This document shows, piece after piece, positions 1-11,115 of a stretch of DNA of 64,000 bases. Each line of letters opens with the position of its first letter. Within the stretch, counting starts at the first letter, position 1. The stretch lies in contig CM067444.1 in assembly GCA_034508935.3 (NCBI GenBank), forward strand, positions 98,035,554 to 98,099,553. The letters run 5' to 3'. Below the pieces are notes generated by a model. It saw only the letters and a list, made by a program, of their open reading frames with translations. It did not search any database and was not told the origin of the DNA. This DNA is from Berghia stephanieae (taxonomy: Eukaryota > Mollusca > Gastropoda > Nudibranchia > Aeolidiidae). A program made the position numbers and the translations under genes.

Positions 1-2600
1 ATCGCCTCCCCAAGCTGTTATACAAAATGACAAAACACTTTCGATTACTGCTCTATAAAATAATGTGCAGAGGGTTTTATCTATTCTAAACTGAGAGAGT
101 TTTGATAAAAAATATGTACGTCTGCACATCTTATGCCTAATTATTTTCAAGTCTTCATCCCACTTGAGCCTGTCATCAATCGTTACACCAAGGTATTTGT
201 AGTGAGGAACTCGCTGGACGAATTGGTCCTTTAATTTTAACGGTTCTATCGGTTCCTTCACTCTCCTAAAGTCAATCACTAGCTCCTTTGTCTTGCTTAT
301 GTTAAGCTCTAGGTGGTGGGCATCACACCAAGACACAAATCTATCAATTTCTTGCCTATAAGCCACTTCGTTGCCATTTGTTATGAGGCCTTGAAGAGCG
401 GTGTCATCTGCAAACTTTATTAAAGGTACACTCAGGTTTTGACTTCTACAGTCATTCGTGTATATTGTGAATAATACAGGGGACAATACACAACCTTGAG
501 GAGCACCAGTATTTGTATTTATACAGGAAGATTTGTTTTGTCCTAATTGAACATATTGTGCTCTCTCCGTAAGAAATTCGAGCACCCAAGCAATTATATA
601 CTTGTTTAAATTCAGACTAGTCAATTTTTGAACAACCAACTGAGGTTGCATTGTATTGAACGCTGAAGAAAAATCTGCAAAAAGCAATCTGCAATAGCTC
701 CTAGCGTGATCTAGATGCCTGTAGATGTTGTTTGTAAACAGCAAAATGGCATCTTCTACGCCACGTCCTGGTTTGTAAGCAAATTGATGACTATCACTCA
801 ATGGCATAAACTGATTCCTAATTTTAACAAGAACAAGTTTTTCTAAAGATTTCATGACTATTGAAGTCAGTGCAACAGGTCTGAGATCGTTCATAGTTTC
901 AAGTTTTTCTTTTTTTGGAACAGGAATAATTTTTGAAGTTTTCCAAATTTCAGGGATCGAAACGCATTGGAGGGACCAGTTAAAAATATGTGTATAAATG
1001 GGGGAAAGCTGTTGGGCACATTCTTTTAATAGTTTTCCTTTCAATCCATCCGGCCCAGCAGCCTTCCTCTCGTTTAGTTTCGAAAATACGAATCTCGTTT
1101 CCTCTTCACTGACCTCAATAGTCATTTCATCTTCCAAAGCCCTGTCTAATTTATGTTTTTCATTTTCAATATCAAATTTGTTTGCTGTGTCAAAACGTGA
1201 ATAAAATTTATTTAAAGTTTCAATTTCGATATCTTCTGATATAATCGTGGGCTTTGGATTATAGTTCACAGCAGTTTTAAGCCCCCGCCACGTGTCCCGT
1301 ATATCCCCAGAAGAAAAGCATTTTTCAATTTTATTTTTGTACTTGTCTCTACAACTATATATTACCCTCTTTATCTCTTTTTGTTTTGTTTTCAGATCTT
1401 TTTTGTTTCCACTAGTATAGAGAGTTTTCTTTTGGTTCAATAAAAGTTTTAGATCTTTTGTTACCCAAGGCTTGTTGTTAGGATAATATTTTATTTCTTT
1501 TTTACAAGACACTAGCTGTTCACAGAATTTTAAATACTCACTCACACAGCCATTCAGCTCATCCACACTATCACATGATTCGATAAAAACATTCCAGTCA
1601 GTGCATTCAAAACAACCACGCAAATCTTCACACACACTTCCGTTCCAGATCTGTACACTTTTCTTTACTGGTTTTACACGTTTAAAAACAGGGCGGTAGG
1701 TGGGGAGTAGCAAGAGCATGCAGTGGTCAGATAAACCTAATGGGGCACGGGGTAAACATTTATAACTATTTTTAATATTACACAGGAATAAATCTAATGT
1801 TTTTTTGTCCCTTGTCTCGCAGTCCACGTATTGATGAAGTCCCGGGAGAGTAAAATCGTTACATTGGTTAAAATCGCCAGTGACCATCAATACGGCATCG
1901 GGTGACTTAATTTGAATGTCCTGTATTTCTTTCCTCAAAATATTTTTCGCTGTGGTGTTGTCTGATGATGGTGGAATGTAGACGTTGATGATGATGACAT
2001 GAGTATATTCCCGGGTAGATAATATGGTCGTGACGAAACAGTAATAAATTCAATATAATCGTCACAATACATTTTCTTTATCTGACAGTTATTGGGGTGG
2101 CACCATTTGTTGTTAATATATGTGCACACCCCACCCCCAGTTCGTTTATTTACATTAGTCCGATCTCCTCGAAATAGCGAATATTGTTCAATATTAAAAC
2201 ATGATGATGGTAGTGGAGGAGATAGCCAAGTCTCTGTTAACGCTATTATGGAGGCTTGACGATAGTCACTATTAAAACGACACAGTGAAAACAGTTCATC
2301 AATTTTATTTTTCAGTGATCTTACATTACCTGTCACAACACAGGGTAAAAATGGACGAAAAGGCCGTCTGTTAAATTTTGTTTTTATTCCTCCTTTTCTC
2401 CCCCTCTTTCTTACTTTAATAAACGATGTGTCAATAGTGGGTGGTGGGGGTGACACGGGTTGGAGGGATCGGAGAGTCTCTGGAGTATAAGTTATCGATA
2501 GGCTTATTTTGGCAGCAAAATCACAGGCTAAAACACCATTTATGCTTATAAATATACTAATAAATATAAAAATCAGGAACAATATATACTTCACATCCAT
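1..2600 (-). mobile_element. CR1/L2-superfamily LINE, almost intact, cut by window edge
   Basis: A non-LTR retrotransposon ORF with an AP-type endonuclease followed by reverse transcriptase. The start at 2600 gives MDVKYILFLIFIFISIFIS, a hydrophobic leader unlike the usual LINE start. Endonuclease marks: NVRSLKNKIDEL, ALTETWL, GDRTNVNKRTGGGVC, MVTGDFNQ, LSDHCML. Reverse transcriptase marks: PVALTSIVMKSLEK, FADFSSAFNTM, APQGCVLSP, KFADDTAL, YKYLGVTIDDRLKWD. I read minus-strand triplets from about 2040 to base 1 and found no stop. The endonuclease part is in a different frame; the two join at one short run (CCCGGG at 2010-2015), where one more C gives PREYTHVIIINVYIPPS. So the copy is open for about 860 codons except for one base. 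The 3' end lies left of the window; the 5' flank meets a (GTA)n array near 2869. Confidence 0.93.
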
Positions 2601-2868
2601 TTTGAATAAAAAATTAGGCTTAAATTCCGACGATTGAATGATAAATGAATAAAAATATGTGTAGAAAATATGTAAACATTCACAACACGTCTGTTGTCGC
2701 CGGAAGCCAGCGCCTTATGATGAAATGCAGTATAAATTGCATCGTCTGTACTCAACGATGGTTAGAGTGTGAACGAATCGTTAGCGCGGTGTGATAGAAA
2801 TGATAAGGCCAGTGAGAGACGTGAAATTTCTAGAAAATAATGGACCTTAAAAGACATAAAAGAAATGT

Positions 2869-2870
2869 AA

Positions 2871-2952
<82 letters not shown>

Positions 2953-2968
2953 ATGGTAGTAGTTGTAA

Positions 2969-3024
<56 letters not shown>

Positions 3025-3025
3025 C

Positions 3026-3081
<56 letters not shown>

Positions 3082-3106
3082 ATGGTAGTAGTTGTAATAG
3101 TAGTAT

Positions 3107-3162
<56 letters not shown>

Positions 3163-3207
3163 CTAGAAGTAGTAGTAGTAGTAGTAGGAGTTAGTAGTAA
3201 GTAGTAT

Positions 3208-3250
<43 letters not shown>

Positions 3251-3328
3251 TAGTAGTAGTATAGTGTAGTAGTAGTAGTAGTATATATTAGTATATAGTA
3301 GTAGTAGTATAGGTATAGTAGTAGTAGT

Positions 3329-3359
<31 letters not shown>

Positions 3360-3370
3360 TAGTAGTATAA

Positions 3371-3406
<36 letters not shown>

Positions 3407-3517
3407 GTATTAGTAGTAGTAGTAGTATGTATATAGTAGTTGATAGTATAGTAGTATAGTAGTAGTAGTAGAGTAGTAGTAGTAGTGTAGATAGTAGTAG
3501 TTATAGTAGTAGTACTA

Positions 3518-3601
<84 letters not shown>

Positions 3602-3780
3602 TAGTAGTAGTAGAGTTTGTAGTTGATAGTAGTAGAGAGAGTAGAGTAGTAGTAGTAGTGTAGTAGTGTTAGTAGTAGAGTATGTAGTAGTAGTAGTATA
3701 GTAGTAGGTAGTAGTAGTAGTAGTAGTATAATAGTGAAGTAGTAGTGAGAGTAGTAGTGTAGTAGTAGTAGAGTATAGTA
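2869..3780. repeat. Very long (GTA)n / (TAC)n microsatellite array
   Basis: About 900 bases of GTA triplets with interruptions (GTAT, GAAGTA, AATGGTA) and imperfect sub-blocks repeated within it. Long open frames of Val, Tyr or Thr on either strand are by-products. The array begins just beyond the 5' end of the LINE. Confidence 0.95.
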
Positions 3781-3976
3781 TAGTGAAGTGAGATAGTAGT
3801 AGGAGAGAGGTAGGAGAGAGAGGAGAGGGAGGGAGGAAGTTACTATGAAACTGTGTGTTGGGGGGGGGGGGGGGGAGGAGTCCCTGCAGAGTGTTTTGAA
3901 TGGGCAAGATGAGGAGTGTATGTGCGATTGTCGAATCTTCGAGAAAAGTAAAGAAAAGAAAATGAACAAAACCAAT

Positions 3977-3980
3977 AAAA

Positions 3981-4031
<51 letters not shown>

Positions 4032-4035
4032 ATAC
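3977..4035. repeat. (AAAT)n microsatellite
   Basis: About fifteen AAAT/ATAA units, preceded by a G15 homopolymer and GA-rich sequence. Confidence 0.95.
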
Positions 4036-4131
4036 ATACATAAAAATAAATATAAAATCAAAAACTGTCGGGTATTCTTGTTCTAATCGCTGTACAATTA
4101 CTTCCCCCAGCGTAGAGGACATATGATTTTG

Positions 4132-4322
4132 AAATTTAGTCTCAGACTACGATATTTACACCTGCTAAATCGCGGGTGTAAATTTCACCCGTTTAGTCCC
4201 TCGTTTAGTCTAAGACTTCGCGTAGTCCGGCTTCATGAATATCTTAAACGCCTTTTAGTCTGAGACAACGGATTTAGTCTAGGACTATCGTCGTAGTCCC
4301 GCTCCATGAATCAGACCCCTGA
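4132..4322. repeat. Palindrome-rich repeat with TTTAGTCTNAGAC motifs
   Basis: About 190 bases with repeated inverted motifs: TTTAGTCTCAGAC, TTTAGTCTAAGAC, TTTTAGTCTGAGAC, TTTAGTCTAGGAC, and the small palindrome TTTACACC...GGGTGTAAA. Two TTCATGAAT/CCATGAAT blocks recur. Likely a short non-autonomous DNA element; no ends confirmed. Confidence 0.45.
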
Positions 4323-4416
4323 TTCTTCCTCAAATGTTACATCCAACGACAACCGGACCAAAAGGAATTAAAGAGAAATGGAACTAGTACTAAATTCAAT
4401 GGGATCATTAATACGA

Positions 4417-4705
4417 TTCAATAGTCTGATGTCACGCCGCCCGGCAACGGCGGTCATCTTGGTTCTAAACAAAGAAAATCATTACTTTTATTTTTCATGC
4501 TGGCTAGAACTTTCCATATGCCTTGTGATCAGAATGTGTAAAAGTCAAAACATGATCAAATTTATGGGTTTGTTTTCCTCTGGATACGCTTTTATGCTCG
4601 CCGGAGAAATATTTCATACGGGCGTCCGCCATTGTTCCGATAGTTTAGAGCCAGTGTGACTAAGTTACCATGCGTCATTAGGAAGGAAGTGACGTTACGA
4701 CTGTT
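4417..4705 (+). mobile_element. MITE family 'TTCARTAGTC', copy 1
   Basis: About 290 bp repeat bounded by TTCAATAGTCTGATGTCAC and its inverted counterpart GTGACGTTACGACTG. Near-identical body to the copies at 29598-29890 (opposite strand) and 56584-56887. The 93-codon open frame across it is not a gene. Confidence 0.8.
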
Positions 4706-4852
4706 GGAGAGTATTAAAATGGTTGATGTTTCCTTGAGCACCACTCACTGAAACAACTCGCGTTTTTCTACCATTTTCTGGTTGTCGCCATGTTGTGGAG
4801 GGAAGTATCGGTTAATCAATGCGATACGAATCCTTCAGTTCTCTGGAGAAAA

Positions 4853-5080
4853 TAAAAATTAAATTTTAAAATTTTGGCCAGAGAAATCGTCCTTCAAATA
4901 GCGACCAATTAAAATGACTCCTCGTGTCAAAAACTAACTAACCCGGGACGTCGTGGGAAGGACTTCAAGAAAAGTCTATGGGTGAGAAAGAGTCTTTGAC
5001 CAGACGAGGGCCATTTTAACCAATCGATATTTAAAAGACGAATTTTCTGACTAAAATACTAAAACTTGTTTGTTTTTTGT
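4853..5080. mobile_element. Fold-back element family (GGCCAGAAAA...), copy 1
   Basis: Palindromic element. One arm reads GGCCAGAGAAATCGTCCTTC, AAAATGAC, CTCGTGTCAAAAAC; the other reads GACGAGGGCCATTTT, CCAATCGATATTTAAAAGAC, TTTTCTGACTAAAA. Same architecture as the copies at 12620, 13399, 14047, 17532, 18095 and 62690. Confidence 0.7.
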
Positions 5081-5270
5081 TTTTTCTCTAGCAATTTTGA
5101 GTGAATGCGTTTGCTACCTGATTCAGTCCCTTGATTAGAGACTGAGTTATAATGGCAAATATATCCATACACGTGGAACTTTTCCCGCAGAGTTGTCGTC
5201 TGTTAATGTATTTTACGAGTTGTCTGAATTGTTCGTTATGTACACTCGTAGAAACCATCAAGCCTTTTGA

Positions 5271-5514
5271 AATATGTGACCCTTCGCATCAAAACGGTAT
5301 TAAGTCGGGATGGCTAAGATATTGAAAATTGAATTTATAGCCAGAAATAGCAGAAATAGTTGAGTTTGTATGTTTTATTGAGGAGAATGGATACCATATT
5401 TTAGTGTGCTAATGACAACAATTGATATTTTTGACCAGTTTAACATTTATTTCGGCTTTTAAGCATATGGTTAGTTCTGACATAATACCGTTTTGAGACG
5501 ATGGGTCACATATT
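5271..5514. mobile_element. MITE with TIR ATATGTGACCC...CAAAACGGTATTA
   Basis: Inverted ends about 35-40 bases long: ATATGTGACCCTTCGCATC and CAAAACGGTATTA at the left, ATACCGTTTTGAGACGATGG and GTCACATAT at the right. Related single ends are seen near 8113, 52679, 55288 and 58017. Confidence 0.7.
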
Positions 5515-5708
5515 AGTTCCATGTGAGTTGTCATCATTAGAGTGTTCACTGTATTGGACACAACAAAGGGACACAATTGGTGAGAAAAAAACGCATTCCC
5601 CTTATACGAAGTCAAATTTTTCTGACCAAAGTGAGAGAGCTATTTCGTCAATACTTAACTAACGGTACACCAGAGCTATTTCATCTTATCCATTTCGTTG
5701 TGTGTCGG

Positions 5709-6108
5709 GTTTTAAAGTGAAGCGTAACCTTAAAGTGAAGTGTAACCTTGAAGTGAAGCGTAACCTTAAAGTGAAGCGTAACCTTGAAGTGAAGCGTAAC
5801 CTTAAAGTGAAGCGTAACCTTAAAGTGAAGCGTAACCTTAAAGTGAAGCATAACCTTAAAGTGAAGCATAACCTTAAAGTGAAGCATAACCTTATAGTGA
5901 AGCGTAACCTTATAGTGAAGCGTAACCTTAAAGTGAAGCGTAACCTTAAAGTGAAGCGTAACCTTGAAGTGAAGCGTAACCTTGAAGTGAAGCAGTAACT
6001 TTGAAGTGAAGCGTAACTTTGAAGTGAAGCGTAACCTTAAAGTGAAGCGTAACTTTGAAGTGAAGCGTAACCTTAAAGTGAAGCATAACCTTAAAGTGAA
6101 GCGTAACC
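5709..6108. repeat. 18 bp minisatellite, about 22 copies
   Basis: Unit AAAGTGAAGCGTAACCTT with few variants (GCG/GCA, TTA/TTG). Because 18 is a multiple of three and stops are absent, both strands are open: KVKRNL repeats on plus, LHFKVT repeats on minus. No start context, splice sites or flanking coding sequence, so I treat it as a minisatellite. Confidence 0.9.
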
Positions 6109-6216
6109 GACCACGGAAGTTTCATATCATTGCTTATTTATACCTTCAGTATTAGATAATAAATCATCAAGTTTGAGCTCAAGAAATAGGAATAGACGTC
6201 ATGTTGAGACAATCAT

Positions 6217-6380
6217 TGGAGATAAAGATAAAGGGAGTAAATCTGACTCATGAATGAACAACACAAAACAAACGACGACAAAATATTTTGTGTTTACTTG
6301 AAAAAGACCTAAGGCCGAAACGTCGTTTGTTTGTGTTGTTCATTCATGAGTCAGATTTACTCCCTTTATCTTTATCTCCA
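6217..6380. repeat. Hairpin element with hammerhead-like motif, copy 1
   Basis: Arms of about 60 bases, near-perfect inverted repeats: GGAGATAAAGATAAAGGGAG...CAACACAAAACAAACGACG and its complement. The 40-base loop ends in AAGGCCGAAACGTCG. The loop resembles the hammerhead-like motif seen at 35861 and 49001; its core is degenerate. Confidence 0.75.
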
Positions 6381-6701
6381 TTTCATTGACTCATTTAGGC
6401 ACCTCTATTTATTAGAGACAATCATTACTCATTCAAGTAGGTACGTAGTTTGATTTACTTATAAAGTGTAGATATGTACCAAAGTATTAACTTTGTACGA
6501 AAGTATTAACTTTTATATAATTTTATATGACTTGGGGTAAAGCAAAGTAGATGAGTACTTAATTCTACAAACAGCTATGAGTTCCTCTATCATTATATTA
6601 ATATATAGATATTCACGTACTCTGATATAACATAAAAAAAAAACATTTTGTCATAAATAGGCTTTATATAAACATCGATGACTCCCAACTTATCTAAAGG
6701 T

Positions 6702-6963
6702 TTAACTCTATCCTTACCAGCCACTTTCAGGATTTTCCCCATAACTTCACACCCGACTAACACAAAAATAGATTTGTCATCACTCAAAAACTATAGCAGA
6801 AAAGCTCTTCCTATGCATAGTTTCTTAATCAAAACAGGATCTACAACACACTGTTCATTTTCTTTAAATCTTATGATGTACAAAAGAAATTTGAATAAGA
6901 GAAATGTTGGTTGTATCGTAACGAATGTGACGATTTTCCCTATAGTTGGAAGGAGAGGGTTAA
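6702..6963 (+). mobile_element. piggyBac-type MITE with TTAA ends, copy 1
   Basis: Flanked by TTAA on both sides. Left end TTAACTCTATCCTTACCAG, right end GTTGGAAGGAGAGGGTTAA, so termini are inverted repeats starting CYCTNTCC. TTAA target duplication plus C-rich ends is the piggyBac signature. Body shared with 18195, 24896 and 52766. Confidence 0.85.
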
Positions 6964-7141
6964 ACCTGAACATTCCTTGAGACAGTTTAGAGTTTTGTTT
7001 TGTTGGGAGATTATCTTAATTGGTTCATTTACATGAAGTGAAGGTTTTATAGCCAAATTAAAAAATAAATGTTTTGTCATAGTTTGGTTGTATATTATAT
7101 TATTACTTGGCAGCGAGATCTGGGGCTCCGTGTAAATCACT

Positions 7142-7696
7142 CAAAGCACGGAGTGAAGGAGAAGAGACTTTATTTTTTTTCATTGATAATTGATTTGCAA
7201 TCGTAAGATGATGTTTATCTATTCGTTTGTGGCTGACAACCTCAAAACAGTACTATGTAGATGTGGACGAGATGCTGAAAGATTAACATTTTAAAGTGTT
7301 AACAATATATGTAAATTATTATAAACTATCACGGGCTACGTCTATAGGGAACAAAAAGACGGGATGTCAGAAAACAAAAAACAGCAAAAAACAAAACAAA
7401 ACAAACCTGGTTCCAATACAATTGGAAGACTACTTTCTTTCTTACTTACTTATCCAAACCAGCGACCACCTGAGCTCTAGCCCTTCGGTCTTGTGCCATG
7501 ACGTAGAAGTTAGACGTCTTTTGTAGTTGTTCCAGGTGACTATAAAGTGTGTTACTGATGCTTGGATTTGGTGGGAGGAATGTGCATCTCAATTGGAAGA
7601 GTAAAAACCACTCTTCCCGAGGGCTGGATACGTACCTTGTTTAATTGATCTTCTCTTATCCCCCCCCCCCCCCCCAAAAAAAAAACAAAAAAAAAA

Positions 7697-7728
<32 letters not shown>

Positions 7729-9190
7729 CGAATAATAATTTTAAAAAATAAAAATTGAAAGAAAAAAAATATTTAAACATGTCTACATTTGAAGAAAAAA
7801 TTTGCTTTGTTCTGATTGAACTTTGGATTTTCTTTTTATTTGAATGGGCCGTGATCACCAGTTTTCATCGACGAACTTATATGTGACTCACTGCCTAAAA
7901 ACGGTGATATTAATTTCGGAGTGAGCCAGATACCAAGGGGGTTGGGGGGATAAAGTTAAAATGACCTGAAGTGTGAAATGAACATTCAAGTCTCTGTTAA
8001 TGTTAATCCATCATATCTATTCTCCTTCAAAAGAAATAATATTACATACTTAATCCGAGTCACTTATTTTTTTACTACTATTAAGTCAATTTTTAGCATC
8101 CAACCCACCCAAACATAATACCGTTTTGAGGCAACCGTTCACATATTATATTAATATTATTAAGAAATGAATTTTATCCAGTTGGTGGTGAGTACTATTT
8201 ATTATTTATGTAGAACGGCGGTTAGCTTATCTAGCGTTTGAGTTCAAGTCTTGTGCAATGTTTTGTCGTCAGTTTTATAATGTAATCATCGATAAATAAA
8301 TACTGTACAAAGGTCACACGTCTCTGCATTCTATTTCAATTGTTTTAAATAGGATTCCAAGTTTTAACGTCCAGATACATAGACGTCTATTATTTATTTG
8401 CTTTTTATATTTTTTGCTTGATTTTTTCGTTGTTTTGTTTTGTTTGTTTGTTTGTTTTGTTGTTTTTTTTTTTTAAACCACGAACGCACCTGTTCAAGAG
8501 TCAATATATTTTTCCAGTCCTGTTCCTAACACCAGATTAAGCAAATTAACATGGAAACTTGAATCCTATCCGGTGTGCGACTTTCTTTTATAAGTACCGT
8601 AGTTGATGAAGTAAGATGGCTTAATAGATGTACTTGGATATCATTTGATTTCATGCAATATTATTTGGTATGTTTTTTTTTTTTGTTTTTTTTTAAAGAA
8701 CATCTTTTTTATGTGAAATAATAGTAAATAGCGATTTTAATGATTGCATTGTGATAAATTTACAACTTAAACATACAATTAACATTACCATGTGGACATT
8801 GTGCAATATGTAGATTGATTTCTAAATATGTATTATTATAATATGAATTCGTAAATTTTGATATTTTGATTAACCACCTCCATATCACAACACACTCACA
8901 CGAATACACACACATACACACACACACACACACTCTCTCTCGTTCTCTCCATCTATCTGTCAATTTATCTATCCAACCACCATCTAATTACCATTTATAA
9001 ATGACTTTACCCATGCAGACATTCACTTTTCTACTGGCAATCGTTTTGGTACAAAAAATTGGTATATTTTTTCATTGATGCTTAAATAAAATGACAGAGT
9101 TCTTATCGTTGAATAAAACTCTCAACAAAGCCCTTTGATTTGTCTATTTATGTCTGTGTTTTTATGGGGTTTGTTTTTTTGTGGTGGGGT
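7142..9190. other. Intergenic, no gene seen
   Basis: AT-rich intergenic sequence with homopolymer runs (C15-A-rich at 7660-7730; T-runs near 8465 and 8670) and a CA/CT microsatellite at 8885-8945. A single fold-back arm follows at about 9195. Confidence 0.5.
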
Positions 9191-9194
9191 TGGG

Positions 9195-9320
9195 AAGTCC
9201 CCGGTTTGAGAGTTTTTGCCAAGATGAGTGTTCTTTAAATCCATCGATATATGAAAAATATATGAGTGTCCTGGTCAAATTTTCCAAAGGAGTTTTTCCA
9301 GAGTAACAGTTAACTGGTAA
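9195..9320. mobile_element. Fold-back element, single arm
   Basis: One arm only: CCGGTTTGAGAGTTTTTGCC, AAGATGAG, TTTAAATCCATCGATATATG, CCTGGTCAAA, GTTAACTGG. Matches the right arm of the copy at 12620-13075. Confidence 0.65.
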
Positions 9321-9742
9321 AGGGTTATTTTTTACTACGCTTGCAACACGTTTAGGTCATTTGTTTGTTTTTAAGGGTTTTACGGCGCTTACAACGCAAT
9401 AAGGTCATATTAGCGCCAGTAAAAAGGAAGAAAATGGGATAGTAAAAAGTTCTAGAATTACAATTAAAGCACCCAAGAAAAGGTAAGAAAAAGGGGATTT
9501 GGTTCAAATAGGGAACAGATGTAGATTCATAAGAGAAAACCATCAATGTACTTAGTTTGAGATCACTCAAAACTCTCATCCAGACACAGAATTCCACTAA
9601 GAGGAATACACTAAAATGTTTACAAAAAAGATATGTTCGAAACATAAAAAAAAAACTATCAGAGATGACTTACAATGAAAGAAAAATAATCTCCCAAATC
9701 TACATATTTGACTGTTTCCTTCTCAACCAAGGTCTTCGGAAA
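9317..9742 (+). repeat. Interspersed repeat 'AAGGGTTTTACGGCGCTTGC', partial copy
   Basis: Begins TTTTTAAGGGTTTTACGGCG after a shorter start-like stretch; shares AGCGCCAGTAAAAAGGAAG and TTCAAATAGGGAACAGATG with the next two copies. First of three consecutive units. Its class is not known to me. Confidence 0.7.
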
Positions 9743-10312
9743 GTTTTTGTTTTGTTTTTAAGGGTTTTACAGCGCTTGCGACACATTTAGGTCATTGATC
9801 CAGCGCTAGTAAAACGGGTGAAAATAAGATTGTCAAAAAAGTATTGATTTACAATTGAAATCACGCGAGAAAAGGTAAGACAAAGGGGAATAGTTCAAAT
9901 AGGGAATAGATGTAAATTCAGAGAGCACACTATCAGTGAACTGAGTTTGATATCATCTAAAAGTCTCATCGAGACACAGGACAGACCTTCTCTGAAAGGA
10001 ATACCCTCAAATGTTTACAAATTAAAACCAAAAAATGTAATAGTATATAACAGAGACATGATTTACAAGGAAGAAGTTATCATCTCCTAAATTTATAGAT
10101 ATCCATTTGACTGTTTCCCTCCCAGTCAAGGACTCTGGCAAGGGCCAGGACAAAATCAAGTGATCCCATTCCAAAACGAAGACAGAAAGCAACTCAGAAA
10201 ACAAATATAGGGGATAGAAGACACAGCAAGTGACCTCCTGGCCACCTGAGAAGTCAAAAGAACTCACACAGTAGGCTTTAAACTTATGACAATGCCAGAA
10301 ATATAATCTTGT
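9743..10312 (+). repeat. Interspersed repeat 'AAGGGTTTTACGGCGCTTGC', full unit
   Basis: About 570 bases. Blocks in order: AAGGGTTTTACAGCGCTTGC; AGCGCTAGTAAAACGGGTG; TTCAAATAGGGAATAGATG; GATTTACAAGGAAGAAG; ATAGGGGATAGAAGACACAG; GCCAGAAATATAAT. No coding frame, no clear TIR or tRNA head. Confidence 0.75.
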
Positions 10313-10882
10313 GTTTGTTTTTGTTTTTAAGGGTTTTACGGCACTCGCAACACATTTCGGTCCTATCAGCGCCTGTAAAAAGGAAGAAAATGGGATAGTA
10401 AAAAGTTCTAGATATTACAATTAAAGCACAAAAGAAAAGGTGAGACAAAGGGGAATTGGTTCAAATAGGAAACAGATGTAGATTCCAAGAACACACCATC
10501 AAAGTCCTTAGTTTGAGACCACCTAAAAGTCTCATCCAGACACAAGCACAGGTCCCCGCAAAGAGGAATACACTCAAAATGCTTACATTATACATTAAAA
10601 ATAACAAATATAACAATAAATAACAGAGAGATGATTTACAAGGAAAAAAATATCATCTCCCAAAACAATAACTATGCATCTGGCTGTTTCCTTCCCAGCC
10701 AAGCACTACAGCCAGGACCAAGGCAAAACTTAGTAATCTCGTTCCAAGACAAAGGCAGAAAGCAAGTTGGAAAAGATATAAGGGGATAGAAGAACAGTAA
10801 GAGACTCTCTGCCCACTATGGGAAGCCAGGAACCCCACCCAGCACCCAGTACTTTAAACTTATCACAACGCCAGAAATATAA
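10313..10882 (+). repeat. Interspersed repeat 'AAGGGTTTTACGGCGCTTGC', full unit
   Basis: Third consecutive unit, same block order as 9743-10312, ending ACAACGCCAGAAATATAATT. The head-to-tail arrangement suggests a tandem duplication of a mobile repeat. Confidence 0.75.
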
Positions 10883-11033
10883 TTGTGAAATTAGACAAAA
10901 CAGATTGGTTAAGTTTTACACATATTTATTTTTTTTTTAACCATCAAGATATGAGCATCTGTGTTTATTTTTTAAATCTTCTTTCAAGAAACAAAAAAGC
11001 ACAGTATTTGATATCACAATAAATGGCACAAAA

Positions 11034-11036
<3 letters not shown>

Positions 11037-11104
<68 letters not shown>

Positions 11105-11115
11105 CCCTCTCTCAC
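11037..11115. repeat. (CT)n microsatellite
   Basis: About 75 bases of CT with two short breaks, followed by a C-run near 11138. Confidence 0.95.

Noticed and set aside
2953-4122. Open frames of poly-Val (plus) and poly-Tyr/Thr/Leu (minus)
   Set aside because: They are translations of the (GTA)n and (AAAT)n arrays with no other sequence content.
4378-4659. 93-codon plus-strand frame
   Set aside because: It lies on a MITE that recurs at 29598 and 56584, where the frame is not kept.
5681-5998. KVKRNL and LHFKVT repeat proteins
   Set aside because: An 18 bp minisatellite open on both strands, with no gene context.
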